From: Sphingobacteriales bacterium
GTDB taxonomy: Bacteria; Bacteroidota; Bacteroidia; Chitinophagales; JADIYW01
DNA: 64,000 bases
Direction: 5' to 3'
Assembly: GCA_016719635.1 (NCBI GenBank)
Contig: JADJYT010000001.1
Span: 186,001 to 250,000, forward strand
The notes beneath the pieces are model-generated. The model saw only the letters and a list, made by a program, of their open reading frames with translations. It was not told where the DNA came from and searched no databases. Positions 1-8,531 of the stretch are shown piece by piece; the stretch's first letter is position 1, and every line of letters begins with the position of its first letter. A program made the position numbers and the translations under genes.

Positions 1-312
1 TATGAAACGGAATTGCTGCAGTACGCGACGGAGCAATTATCTCAGATTGAGGGACTGAAACTATACGGAACAGCCAAACATAAATCATCTGTCATTTCAT
101 TCTTAATGGAGGGCATATACCCGTACGATGTGGGCGTGTTGTTAGATAATATGGGCATTGCCATTCGTACCGGCCATCATTGTGCGCAACCCGTGATGGA
201 TCACTACGGTATTCCAGGAACCTGCAGGGCCTCGTTTGCTTTTTACAATACCAAAGAAGAAGTGTATGTATTGATAGAAGGGATTTTAAAAGCTAAAAAA
301 ATGCTGAGTTAA
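1..312 (+). CDS. sufS: Cysteine desulfurase SufS, C-terminal part (gene starts before window)
   Basis: This is the end of a PLP-dependent cysteine desulfurase that takes sulfur from cysteine as a persulfide for SUF Fe-S cluster assembly. The reading frame is open from base 1, so the start lies outside the window. The motif RTGHHCAQP, with the cysteine codon at 181-183, is the active-site loop of SufS-type (group II) enzymes; that cysteine carries the persulfide. The stop codon overlaps the start of the next gene by one base (TAATG), which indicates translational coupling to its sulfur acceptor SufE. NifS/IscS enzymes have a longer, different loop, so SufS is the better call. Confidence 0.93.
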   Translation, partial: YETELLQYATEQLSQIEGLKLYGTAKHKSSVISFLMEGIYPYDVGVLLDNMGIAIRTGHHCAQPVMDHYGIPGTCRASFAFYNTKEEVYVLIEGILKAKKMLS

Positions 313-731
313 TGCAGTCCATCAATGACATACAAGATGAGATCATCGAAGACTTTTCCATGTATGATGACTGGAATGACAAGTACGAATACCTGATTGA
401 ATTTGGTAAATCGTTACCGCTGATAGATGAACAGTATAAGACAGAAGAGAACAGGATACACGGCTGCCAGTCCAGGGTTTGGCTGCATGCCGAACTGAAA
501 GAGTATAAACTCTATTTTTTTGCGGACAGCGATGCCATCATCACCAAGGGCATTGTGGGATTATTGGTAAAGGTTTTGAGCGGGCATACGCCGAAGGAAA
601 TAGCGGAAAGTGAGTTATATTTTATTGAAAAGATAGGATTGAAGGAACACTTATCCCCGACACGCGCCAACGGACTGGTGAGTATGATTAAGAAGATGAA
701 AACATACGGAATCGCTTTTCAGGCACATTAA
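312..731 (+). CDS. sufE: Sulfur acceptor protein SufE
   Basis: SufE takes the persulfide from SufS and passes sulfur to the Fe-S scaffold. The protein has 139 residues, normal for the family. It carries the conserved GCQSRVW motif with the acceptor cysteine at residue 52. Its start overlaps the sufS stop by one base, so the two are coupled. The family also includes CsdE-like proteins, but the direct linkage to a SufS-type desulfurase favours SufE. The protein is probably cytosolic, as no signal or membrane segment is visible. Confidence 0.95.
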   Translation: MQSINDIQDEIIEDFSMYDDWNDKYEYLIEFGKSLPLIDEQYKTEENRIHGCQSRVWLHAELKEYKLYFFADSDAIITKGIVGLLVKVLSGHTPKEIAESELYFIEKIGLKEHLSPTRANGLVSMIKKMKTYGIAFQAH

Positions 732-758
732 TATTAATTTCACAGAGGTACACAGGAG

Positions 759-1079
759 ATGACACAAAAAACATTTATGGAGATAAAAGACGAAGCCATA
801 CATCAGATTCAGACCATCTATGACCCGGAGATTCCGGTGAATATCTACGAGTTGGGACTGATTTACGAGGTGAATGTAGATGTAGATAATAATGTACACG
901 TACTGATGACACTGACTGCACCCAACTGTCCGGCAGCAGAAAGTTTACCGGCAGAAGTCGAAGAAAAGATTAAAGCTATTGAAGGCGTAAAAAGCTGCAG
1001 AGTGGAAATCACTTTTGAACCTACCTGGGACCAGGAGATGATGAGCGAAACGGCAAAACTGGAATTGGGCTTTTTATGA
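759..1079 (+). CDS. DUF59/MIP18-family Fe-S assembly protein (SufT-like)
   Basis: This is a 106-residue single-domain protein of the DUF59 (FeS_assembly_P, PaaD/MIP18-like) family. The region YDPEIPVNIYELGLIY near residue 20 and the motif LTAPNCPAAE near residue 50 are the family signature; the cysteine in TAPNCP is the conserved one. In SUF operons these proteins help mature Fe-S proteins, though the exact chemistry is unsettled. It starts 27 bases after sufE in the same direction and is probably the last gene of the suf operon here. It could equally be called SufT, but proteins named SufT often carry an extra N-terminal domain that is absent here. Confidence 0.9.
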   Translation: MTQKTFMEIKDEAIHQIQTIYDPEIPVNIYELGLIYEVNVDVDNNVHVLMTLTAPNCPAAESLPAEVEEKIKAIEGVKSCRVEITFEPTWDQEMMSETAKLELGFL

Positions 1080-1234
1080 TGTAACAATAAAGCAATTTAA
1101 CAATGAAACAATTCATCATTTTCTTCATTCTGCAATAGCAAATAATATGACAAATTGACAAATAAACAGTATTGTACAATTTTTGTATATCCGCATTAAA
1201 TTATTTAATTACTTAATTATCAAATTTTATAAAT

Positions 1235-1651
1235 ATGTATCCAGAACACATCACCAAACCATGCGAAGAACAATTAACAAATGCCGGTTTCAAGGCATTG
1301 AAAACACCGGAAGAAGTAACGGAGATCCTCTCTTCCACAAAAGGTACCACCTTATTGGTTATCAACTCCGTTTGCGGTTGCGCGGCTGCGAATGCCCGCC
1401 CTGCAGCCTTAGCATCCATCATACATGCAAAACGCCCCAAAAACTTAGTGACCGTTTTTGCGGGAGTAGACGGAGAAGCAGTAGCAAAAGCCCGGGAATT
1501 CACCTTCCCCTTTCCGCCTAGTTCCCCATGTATCGGCTTATTTAAAGACGGTAAACTGGTGCACTTCATTGAACGCCACATGATTGAAGGCCGCCCTGCT
1601 AAAATGATTGCGGATAACCTTGTTGCAGCATACGAAGAATACTGCAATTAA
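1235..1651 (+). CDS. Bacilliredoxin, BrxA/BrxB (YphP/YqiW) family
   Basis: This 138-residue thioredoxin-fold protein has the family's CGC active-site motif (C47-G48-C49 in SVCGCAAANARP). In Firmicutes, BrxA and BrxB remove bacillithiol from S-bacillithiolated proteins. The same family occurs in Bacteroidota, where bacillithiol has also been found. The window carries two further families linked to this thiol: a YtxJ (BrxC-like) gene at 50118 and a DinB/YfiT gene at 16923. The gene stands alone after a gap of about 150 bases from the suf genes and ends at a clear hairpin. The start is the ATG at 1235, since the protein begins at once with the conserved MYPEHI segment. Confidence 0.92.
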   Translation: MYPEHITKPCEEQLTNAGFKALKTPEEVTEILSSTKGTTLLVINSVCGCAAANARPAALASIIHAKRPKNLVTVFAGVDGEAVAKAREFTFPFPPSSPCIGLFKDGKLVHFIERHMIEGRPAKMIADNLVAAYEEYCN

Positions 1652-1669
1652 GTAAAAATAACTGTATAA

Positions 1670-1697
1670 AAAAGAGAACCTGGTAGTGTTCTCTTTT
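1670..1697. terminator. Bidirectional intrinsic terminator
   Basis: A 10-base-pair stem (AAAAGAGAAC paired with GTTCTCTTTT) encloses an 8-base loop. It lies between the convergent bacilliredoxin and korB genes. The stem has A/T-rich ends on both sides, so it can end transcription from either direction. Confidence 0.75.
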
Positions 1698-1721
1698 ATT
1701 TATGCAGGCATATCCTGAAAA

Positions 1722-2774
1722 CTATCTGAAACTATCATTGATGCGCTGCAGTACCTCATTGCCCGGACAAAGCTCTTGTTCCGTCAACTGATTTAAAGGT
1801 TTCTCAACCGTATGAATCATCTCATGAAAATCTTTGCTTTGTTCGTCTATATAAATCAGTCCCGTTAAGATTTCTCCGCCTGCCCTGGATTCATTTAATT
1901 TATTTAAAGCTGAAAACCTGTTGAACGGATCCCAATCCTTAGCCAGTTTGCTGAGGTATACTTTGGAGCCATCATGCATCTCCACTTCCAGCGCCTCTCC
2001 GTCTTTATACTCTATCGTAATTTCTTTCTCATAGGGAACATAATCGAATGTGTCCACCGCTTCCATGTGTTCCCGAACATAGTCGTAGGATTTAGTGGAA
2101 CCTGTATTATTATTAAATGTAACACACGGCGACACCACATCAATCAATGCAAATCCATGATGCGACATGCCCGCTTTTATCAAGGGAATCAACTGTGCTT
2201 TATCTCCAGAAAAACTGCGGGCAACGAAAGTGGCACCTAATTCCAATGCCAATCCGGCCAGGTCTATGGCCGTATATTGATTGGCATTGCCTGATTTACT
2301 TACAGAACCCACATCTGCCGTAGCGGAATCCTGTCCTTTGGTCAGTCCGTAACAGCCATTATTCATCACAATGTAAGTCATATTTAAATTTCTACGAATA
2401 GAATGCACGAACTGTCCTATTCCAATGGAGGCGCTGTCACCGTCACCGGAAATGCCTAAGTACATCAGGTCTCTGTTGGCTAACACCGCACCGGTTGCCA
2501 CGGATGGCATACGTCCGTGAACGGAATTGAAACCATGCGAATTATTTAGAAAGTAGGCAGGTGTTTTAGACGAACATCCTATCCCGGACAATTTCGCAAC
2601 CTGATGTGGTTGTATATTCATCTCGAAACATGCCTGTACAATCGCGGCACTGATGGAGTCATGGCCGCAGCCGCTGCAAAGGGTGGAGATCACACCTTCG
2701 TACTCTTTTTTAGTAAATCCTAATCGATTGACAGGCAACTCAGGATGATGAAATTTTGGTTTTATATATGACAT
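1722..2774 (-). CDS. korB: 2-oxoacid:ferredoxin oxidoreductase, beta subunit (TPP-binding)
   Basis: The beta subunit binds thiamine diphosphate and, with the alpha subunit, oxidatively decarboxylates a 2-oxoacid (probably 2-oxoglutarate) to the acyl-CoA while reducing ferredoxin. The 350-residue protein has CSGCGHD near residue 35, the GDGDSASIGIGQ cofactor motif near residue 110 and MNNGCYGLTKGQ near residue 138, all typical of KorB/OorB. It starts 3 bases after the alpha-subunit gene and is the last gene of a three-gene operon. The substrate is inferred from family resemblance; pyruvate or branched-chain oxoacids cannot be excluded. Confidence 0.9.
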   Translation of the reverse strand: MSYIKPKFHHPELPVNRLGFTKKEYEGVISTLCSGCGHDSISAAIVQACFEMNIQPHQVAKLSGIGCSSKTPAYFLNNSHGFNSVHGRMPSVATGAVLANRDLMYLGISGDGDSASIGIGQFVHSIRRNLNMTYIVMNNGCYGLTKGQDSATADVGSVSKSGNANQYTAIDLAGLALELGATFVARSFSGDKAQLIPLIKAGMSHHGFALIDVVSPCVTFNNNTGSTKSYDYVREHMEAVDTFDYVPYEKEITIEYKDGEALEVEMHDGSKVYLSKLAKDWDPFNRFSALNKLNESRAGGEILTGLIYIDEQSKDFHEMIHTVEKPLNQLTEQELCPGNEVLQRINDSFR

Positions 2775-2777
2775 ACG

Positions 2778-4604
2778 TTATTGCTGAAGAGTGAGTGATT
2801 GGGTGGTAATTCTTGAAATTGACTGGTGTATGAAATTAGCGGTGATGGGTGTACCGTCATAATTCAGTATGGAAATCAATTTTCGTTTATCAATTTCCAG
2901 TTCATTGGAAAGGATTTTTTTCATTTGGGCATCCCTGTTCTGTTCAATTATAAAGACTGTCTTATGCTCCTGGATAAACTTTTCAATGGAATCTTGAAAA
3001 GGGAAAGCTGTAATGCGCAATGCGTCCAGTTTAATACCTTCTTCATTTAGTAAATCGATTGCTTCCAAAGCGGCATAGGTGGTGGTACCGAAAAACAGGA
3101 TACCGATTGAACTTTGTGATGGCTGATTGTAAATCTGCGGAGCATACACCAATTTTTTGGCTGTATTCCATTTCAGCAATAAGCGGTCCATGATATGCAC
3201 ATAGGTATGACTGTCTTCCGTGTAGCGTGCAAATTCGTCATGCGAGGAACCCCTTGTAAAATAGGCGCCTTTGATCGGATGTGTACCCGGCAATGTTCTG
3301 TAAGGTACCCCGTCACCGTCTATATCCAGGTATCTTCCCCATTTTTCTATCTTTTCCAGCTGCTCCGCATTTAAGACTTTTCCTCTGTCATATTTTCGTT
3401 TATCGTCCCATTTCAGAGGCGGCGATAAATGTTCATTCATACCCAAATCCAAATCAGTCATCACGATAACTGGTGTCTGTAATCTTTCCGCTAAATCAAA
3501 AGCATAAGCGGTATGTTCAAAACACTCTTTTGGATTCGACGGAAACAATAAAACATGTTTGGTGTCACCGTGTGATGCATATGCAGCCATCATCAAATCC
3601 GATTGCTGTGTTCTGGTAGGCATACCGGTAGATGGTCCGCCGCGTTGTACATCTACCAGCACAACCGGAATTTCTGCAAAGTAAGCCAGGCCTAAAAATT
3701 CATTCATCAGGGAGAGTCCGGGACCGCTCGTTGCAGTAAAACCTCTTGCACCATTCCAGTTGGCACCGATGGCAATACCGACTGCAGAAAGTTCGTCTTC
3801 CGCCTGAACTACCGCAAAATTCTTCAATCCGTTTTCTTTGTCCACCCGCAGCTTATTCGCATATTTTTCAAACGAACTGACAACTGATGTAGAAGGAGTA
3901 ATCGGATACCAGGCAGCAACCGTGGCACCTGCATAAATGGCTCCCAGTGCGCAGGCGGTATTACCATCCATAACAATGGAATCTCCGTTGAGATTGCGTC
4001 TTTCCACTCTTATATCCAGCGGACAATCAAAATGCTTACGGGCATAATCAATTCCCATCTGCAAGGCCTGTTCATTCGGTGCGATCAGCTTTTCCTTATT
4101 TTTAAATTCACTGTGAATGATGTCTTTCAACACCTGATGTTCAATATCCAACAAGGCAGATAACGCACCCACATAGACCATATTTTTCAATAGCTGTCGA
4201 TAACGCGGATCTTCAAAGGAAGTATTGCATATTTCCGTCATGGGAATGCCGAGATAATGAACATCTTCCCGGATAAATTCTTTGACTAAATACTTCGTAC
4301 TGTCATACAAAAAGTAACCACCAGGCCTGACTGCTTCCACGTCTCTTTTAATGCTTTGCGGATTCAGGCAAACCATGATATCCAATCCGTCCCGACGGCC
4401 CAGATAACCTTTGTCATTTATACGTACTTCATACCAGGTTGGCAATCCCTGAATGTTAGATGGAAAGATATTCTTTGCCGTTACCGGAATGCCCATTTTA
4501 AAAATAGAAGTGGCAAACATTTTGTTGGCACTGGCAGAACCGGTACCGTTTACATTGGCAAAACGTATAACGAAATCGTTTACAGATGGATTTAGTGATT
4601 GCAT
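2778..4604 (-). CDS. korA: 2-oxoacid:ferredoxin oxidoreductase, fused gamma-alpha subunit
   Basis: A 608-residue protein that joins a gamma domain (about residues 1-180, starting with the NGTGSASANKMFA segment) to an alpha pyrimidine-binding domain (from about residue 210, with AAWYPITPSTSV, VQAEDELSAVGIAIGA and ATSGPGLSLMNE). This fusion is the usual architecture of 2-oxoglutarate:ferredoxin oxidoreductase in Bacteroidota and Actinobacteria. It forms a complex with the KorB gene product 3 bases downstream. Its start overlaps the end of the upstream flavin/Fe-S oxidoreductase gene by 13 bases, so all three are very likely one operon. It probably runs the ferredoxin-linked version of the TCA-cycle step; the direction of the reaction cannot be read from the sequence. 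Confidence 0.92.
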   Translation of the reverse strand: MQSLNPSVNDFVIRFANVNGTGSASANKMFATSIFKMGIPVTAKNIFPSNIQGLPTWYEVRINDKGYLGRRDGLDIMVCLNPQSIKRDVEAVRPGGYFLYDSTKYLVKEFIREDVHYLGIPMTEICNTSFEDPRYRQLLKNMVYVGALSALLDIEHQVLKDIIHSEFKNKEKLIAPNEQALQMGIDYARKHFDCPLDIRVERRNLNGDSIVMDGNTACALGAIYAGATVAAWYPITPSTSVVSSFEKYANKLRVDKENGLKNFAVVQAEDELSAVGIAIGANWNGARGFTATSGPGLSLMNEFLGLAYFAEIPVVLVDVQRGGPSTGMPTRTQQSDLMMAAYASHGDTKHVLLFPSNPKECFEHTAYAFDLAERLQTPVIVMTDLDLGMNEHLSPPLKWDDKRKYDRGKVLNAEQLEKIEKWGRYLDIDGDGVPYRTLPGTHPIKGAYFTRGSSHDEFARYTEDSHTYVHIMDRLLLKWNTAKKLVYAPQIYNQPSQSSIGILFFGTTTYAALEAIDLLNEEGIKLDALRITAFPFQDSIEKFIQEHKTVFIIEQNRDAQMKKILSNELEIDKRKLISILNYDGTPITANFIHQSISRITTQSLTLQQ

Positions 4605-6382
4605 GAATGACCGGCTTTAGAAACTTGATATAAAAATTTTTGCATATCCCAGGCTGATGTCGGACAGCGTTCTGCACATAGTCCGCAATGCAGACAAACA
4701 TCTTCATCTTTGACCATGACTCTGCCCGTTTTCAGGGTATCGGAAACATATAAATCCTGTTCAGGATGAATGGAAGGAGCACTCAGGCGAGACCTTAATT
4801 CCTCTTCTTCTCCGTTTTGAGTGAACGTGATGCAACTCGTCGGGCAAATGTCCATACAGGCATCGCACTCTATACAACGGGACTCCATAAACACCGTTTG
4901 CACATCGCAATTCAGACAGCGCTGTGCTTCCTTAAAGGCGGTATCGATGGCAAAACCTAATTCTACTTCCAGTTTCCTGTCTTTCAATGTTTTTTGTTTT
5001 GAAGCGTGCGGAACGGCATAACGTACATCTTCCACCACTTCATTTTCATACATCCATTCATGGATGCCCATTTTCTGGCTCACCAGATTCACCATCGGCG
5101 AAGGCCTGTCTTTATGAAGGTCTTTACCATTGCAGTACAAATCTATGGAAATGGCTGCCTGGTGTCCCTGAGCGACAGCGGTAATGACGTTTTTAGGCCC
5201 TAATGCTGCATCACCGCCAAAAAAAACAGTCGGAACTTTTGACTGGAACGTTATTTTATCAATTAGGGGAATTTCCCATTTATCGAACTCTATACCCAGG
5301 TCGCGTTCAATCCAGGGAAAACTGTTTTCCTGTCCGATAGCTACCAGTACATCATCTGCCTCTATAAAAATATCGGTATCGCCGGTAGGTACCAGGGAAC
5401 GTTTTCCTTGTTCATCATATACTGCATGTACTTTCTCAAAAGTCATTCCTTTCAATACACCATTTTCCGATACAAAAGATTTTGGAACCATGCAGTCTAA
5501 AATCGGGATGTCTTCGTGTTGTGCATCTTCAACTTCCCAAGGAGATGCTTTCATCTCTTTAAATGGGCTTCTGACAACCACCGTGACTTGTTCACCCCCC
5601 AAACGTTTGGAGGTACGGCAGCAATCCATAGCGGTATTGCCTCCACCGAGAACAATAACCCTTCTTCCAATAGTATTGATATGTTCAAAGGCTACACCTG
5701 CGAGCCACTCTATTCCAATATGTACATGCGTCGGATCATCCCAACGTCCAGGCAGGTCTTTTAGATCTTTTCCTCTTGGAGCGCCGGTACCCACAAATAG
5801 GGCATCGTATCCTTTATCCGTGATCTCTTTTAAACTGGAAACATAGGTGTTAAAATGAGTTTGAATGCCCATATCCAGAATATAACCCACTTCCTGATCC
5901 AATACAGAGCCCGGTAAACGGAAAGATGGAATCTGGCTACGCATCATTCCGCCGCCAACCTCTTGGTTATCATACAAATGAATTTCATAACCCAAAGGTG
6001 CCAGGTCTCTGGCAACCGTTAATGCGGATGGCCCGCCTCCAATCAGTGCAATTTTTTTACCGTTCTTTTGTTCCGGTATTTTGGGCAGCAATGCTTTGAC
6101 ATCTCCTTTATTATCTGCAGCTACCCGCTTCAGGCGACAGATGGCAACCGGCTCCTCTTCTACCCTTCCACGACGGCAAGCTGGCTCACAGGGGCGATCA
6201 CAGGTTCTTCCTAAAACCCCGGGAAACACATTGGATTCCCAGTTGACCATATAGGCTTCTGTATATTTTTCCTCTGCAATCAGTCGAATATATTCCGGAA
6301 CAGGCGTGTGTGCCGGACAGGCATACTGACAATCTACTACTTTATGAAAATATTCGTAGTCTTTAATATCCGTAGGTTTCAA
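4592..6382 (-). CDS. GltD-like NAD(P)H/FAD oxidoreductase with C-terminal double [4Fe-4S] ferredoxin domain
   Basis: A 596-residue protein. The N-terminus has a cysteine cluster (DCQYACP near residue 18, GRTCDRPCEPACRRG near residue 60) like the Fe-S domain of the glutamate synthase small subunit. Two dinucleotide folds follow: ALIGGGPSALT near residue 113 for FAD and VIVLGGGNTAMD near residue 242 for NAD(P)H. The C-terminal 90 residues hold two [4Fe-4S] motifs (CIECDACMDICP and CLHCGLCAERCP). No GltB is nearby; the gene is fused into the korAB operon, so it probably passes electrons between NAD(P)H and the ferredoxin used by KorAB. The start at 6382 is TTG: the only in-frame ATG upstream is cut off by a stop, and the next internal ATG would remove the first cysteine motif. 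Confidence 0.82.
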   Translation of the reverse strand: MKPTDIKDYEYFHKVVDCQYACPAHTPVPEYIRLIAEEKYTEAYMVNWESNVFPGVLGRTCDRPCEPACRRGRVEEEPVAICRLKRVAADNKGDVKALLPKIPEQKNGKKIALIGGGPSALTVARDLAPLGYEIHLYDNQEVGGGMMRSQIPSFRLPGSVLDQEVGYILDMGIQTHFNTYVSSLKEITDKGYDALFVGTGAPRGKDLKDLPGRWDDPTHVHIGIEWLAGVAFEHINTIGRRVIVLGGGNTAMDCCRTSKRLGGEQVTVVVRSPFKEMKASPWEVEDAQHEDIPILDCMVPKSFVSENGVLKGMTFEKVHAVYDEQGKRSLVPTGDTDIFIEADDVLVAIGQENSFPWIERDLGIEFDKWEIPLIDKITFQSKVPTVFFGGDAALGPKNVITAVAQGHQAAISIDLYCNGKDLHKDRPSPMVNLVSQKMGIHEWMYENEVVEDVRYAVPHASKQKTLKDRKLEVELGFAIDTAFKEAQRCLNCDVQTVFMESRCIECDACMDICPTSCITFTQNGEEEELRSRLSAPSIHPEQDLYVSDTLKTGRVMVKDEDVCLHCGLCAERCPTSAWDMQKFLYQVSKAGHSCNH

Positions 6383-6408
6383 AATTTATGTTTTAGTTAA
6401 AATTTCAT

Positions 6409-6438
6409 CAAAGTTAGGATAAGTTTCAGTAGAACAAA
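6409..6438 (-). promoter_or_regulatory. Bacteroidota-type promoter of the oxidoreductase-korAB operon
   Basis: On the minus strand there is a -7 box TAACTTTG (6409-6416) and a -33 box TTTG (6435-6438) with 18 bases between. This matches the Bacteroidota consensus TTTG-N18-20-TAnnTTTG. It lies about 26 bases before the TTG start at 6382. Confidence 0.65.
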
Positions 6439-6550
6439 ACATAAATTTTATCAACAGTGGTGCAGGACTGATTTTCTTGATTTAGGATAAAGTTATTGAT
6501 TTTCGAGTCGCATTTTTTATATTCTCCAATAAAAAAAGTCGGCAATTGTG

Positions 6551-6558
6551 TAGGTTTG
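6551..6558 (+). promoter_or_regulatory. -7 box TAggTTTG directly before fmt
   Basis: A perfect TAnnTTTG box sits only 4 bases before the fmt ATG. If it is used, the transcript would start at or within a few bases of the start codon, giving a leaderless or nearly leaderless mRNA. No good -33 TTTG box is visible at the normal distance. Confidence 0.5.
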
Positions 6559-6562
6559 CAGT

Positions 6563-7537
6563 ATGAAGAAAAACCTTCGTATTGTGTTTATGGGAACGCC
6601 GGATTTTGCCGTTCCTTCTTTGGATATTTTAATCCGGAATAACTTTAGTGTGGTGGGCATCGTTACTGCACCCGATAAGCCGGCAGGCCGCGGACAGCAA
6701 ATCAATCAATCCGTCGTAAAAAGATACGCTGTTGAAAAAGGGCTGAATGTTCTTCAGCCGGAAAAACTAAAGAATCCGGATTTCATACAAGTATTAGAAT
6801 CCTTAAATGCCAATCTTTTTGTTGTCGTTGCGTTCCGTATGCTTCCGGAAGTGGTCTGGCAAATGCCTGAATTCGGTACATTTAATTTGCATGCCTCGCT
6901 GCTTCCACAATATCGCGGAGCGGCTCCCATCAACTGGGCGGTCATCAATGGCGAAAAAGAAACAGGCGTCACTACCTTTTTTCTGCAGCATGAAATAGAT
7001 ACCGGAAATATTATTTTTCAGGATAAGATTAAAATCGATGACGAAGACAATGCCGGTTCTGTCCATGATAAATTAATGCATATCGGTTCTCAATTAGTTT
7101 TGAAAACGGTTCAGGCTATTGAACTGAATAAAGCAGAGACTAAATCTCAGTTATCAAATATACAACCTGAAATTCGCTTACATCATGCTCCGAAGATATT
7201 TAAAGATAACTGTCTGATTGACTGGAATAAACCGGCTATAGAAATTCATAATCTGATTCGTGGCTTATCCCCTTACCCTACTGCTTTTACCTATCTGGAT
7301 GGAAAGGTATTAAAGATATTTGCTTCGCAGATTAGTCCACAGTCCATAGTCCACAGCCCACGTAAATCTTCATCAGCTATTGACCATCAATTACTATCTG
7401 TTGAGTATTCTACAGATAACAGAACCTATTTTTCCATCAAATGTGCCGATACATATCTGGATATTCTGGAATTACAGCTGGAAGGTAAAAAGAAAATGAA
7501 GGTAGATGAGTTTTTAAGAGGGTATAAATTTAATTAA
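6563..7537 (+). CDS. fmt: Methionyl-tRNA formyltransferase
   Basis: Fmt formylates the initiator methionyl-tRNA using 10-formyl-tetrahydrofolate. The 324-residue protein starts with the Rossmann-like RIVFMGTPDFAV segment and has the catalytic region SLLPQYRGAAPINWAVINGE near residue 115, with FNLHASLLPQYRG as the formyl-donor signature. The C-terminal OB-like domain begins near residue 205. Length is normal. It is a single gene diverging from the oxidoreductase-korAB operon, with a -7 promoter box almost touching its start codon. Confidence 0.97.
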   Translation: MKKNLRIVFMGTPDFAVPSLDILIRNNFSVVGIVTAPDKPAGRGQQINQSVVKRYAVEKGLNVLQPEKLKNPDFIQVLESLNANLFVVVAFRMLPEVVWQMPEFGTFNLHASLLPQYRGAAPINWAVINGEKETGVTTFFLQHEIDTGNIIFQDKIKIDDEDNAGSVHDKLMHIGSQLVLKTVQAIELNKAETKSQLSNIQPEIRLHHAPKIFKDNCLIDWNKPAIEIHNLIRGLSPYPTAFTYLDGKVLKIFASQISPQSIVHSPRKSSSAIDHQLLSVEYSTDNRTYFSIKCADTYLDILELQLEGKKKMKVDEFLRGYKFN

Positions 7538-7629
7538 CATCGGGGTATAACCTTCTTAACTAAATTATCTAAAGTTTATAGCAATACGTATACTGGTTGA
7601 TTAATTTTGGTTCAACTAACTTAAAACTT

Positions 7630-8487
7630 ATGGCTGCAACAGCGACTAAAAAACCGGAAGCAAAAATCAGGAAGGTAAATTTCAAATTTGAAAAACCATT
7701 TCCCAAACATTGGTATAATGACAATCCAGTTGCTACTCATTTTATGAATGCCCAGCATCTGGCATTTCCGGATGGCGAAAAGTTCTTTATCCGAAGTGTA
7801 AAGGCTTTTGCTGAAGTATACAAGAATGACCCGGAATTAAAAAAACGAGTAGATAATTTCATCGGTCAGGAAGGGACACATTATGCCGAACATCAGAAAT
7901 TCTGGGATATTATGGAATCACAGGATCTGCAACCCATGAAGTTTGTTGATTTTTTCAGAAAGACGGCATGGAATGGAATAGAAAACTGGGCTCGTACCAC
8001 CTTAACCAAGAATAATCTTGGGAATAAGATTTCATTAAGTGTTACAGTGGCTTTGGAACATTATACCGCCATGCTGGCTGAAAGCGGCATCATCAATAAA
8101 GACATCACTGAAAAGATGCCGCAGGAGATGAAAGATTTATTCATGTGGCATGCCGCAGAAGAAATAGAACATAAATCCATTCCTTTTGATGTATTGAAAA
8201 GAGTGGACGACAGTTATGCCCTCCGAGTGGGTGGCATGGCGATAGCCACCTGGGGTTTGTGGTTTTATCTGGCGGTTGGAACAGCAGTCCTTACCTATAA
8301 TGACAAGGATGTAAAAGCAAAAGACATTCCGAAAGACTTAATATCATTCCTATCCAGATTCAGACAAAGTTTTGGCGGTACATTAACCAAACAATTTGGT
8401 CAATACTTCCGCAGGGATTTCCACCCGGATCAGATCGAAAATTATCATTTGGCAGAAGAATTGCTGAAAGGTAAAAATTACGCATAA
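7630..8487 (+). CDS. PF10118-type predicted metal-dependent hydrolase, copy 1
   Basis: A 285-residue protein of the COG3687/PF10118 family, annotated as predicted metal-dependent hydrolases and probably ferritin-like helical proteins with a diiron-type site. Likely metal ligands are seen in FIGQEGTHYAEHQKFW, ALEHYTA and WHAAEEIEHKSIPFD. No biochemical role is established that I can name. The frame is open from a TTG at 7597, but the ATG at 7630 (protein starting MAATATKK) is the better start because it follows the usual A-rich leader. A paralogue follows 44 bases downstream, so the two look like a tandem duplication. Confidence 0.8.
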   Translation: MAATATKKPEAKIRKVNFKFEKPFPKHWYNDNPVATHFMNAQHLAFPDGEKFFIRSVKAFAEVYKNDPELKKRVDNFIGQEGTHYAEHQKFWDIMESQDLQPMKFVDFFRKTAWNGIENWARTTLTKNNLGNKISLSVTVALEHYTAMLAESGIINKDITEKMPQEMKDLFMWHAAEEIEHKSIPFDVLKRVDDSYALRVGGMAIATWGLWFYLAVGTAVLTYNDKDVKAKDIPKDLISFLSRFRQSFGGTLTKQFGQYFRRDFHPDQIENYHLAEELLKGKNYA

Positions 8488-8531
8488 TTCAACTACTACA
8501 ATGTCTTATTGTCAATGAAAATATCAAATCT

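Noticed and set aside
1213..1647. A 144-residue open frame on the minus strand
   Set aside because: It is the shadow of the bacilliredoxin gene, which has a clear CGC motif and normal length.
5184..5846. A 220-residue open frame on the plus strand
   Set aside because: It is antisense to the well-supported GltD-like oxidoreductase gene and has low-complexity, Ser/Pro-rich content without a family.
4592..6382. Glutamate synthase small subunit (GltD)
   Set aside because: No GltB is adjacent, and the protein has an extra double [4Fe-4S] tail and sits in the korAB operon.
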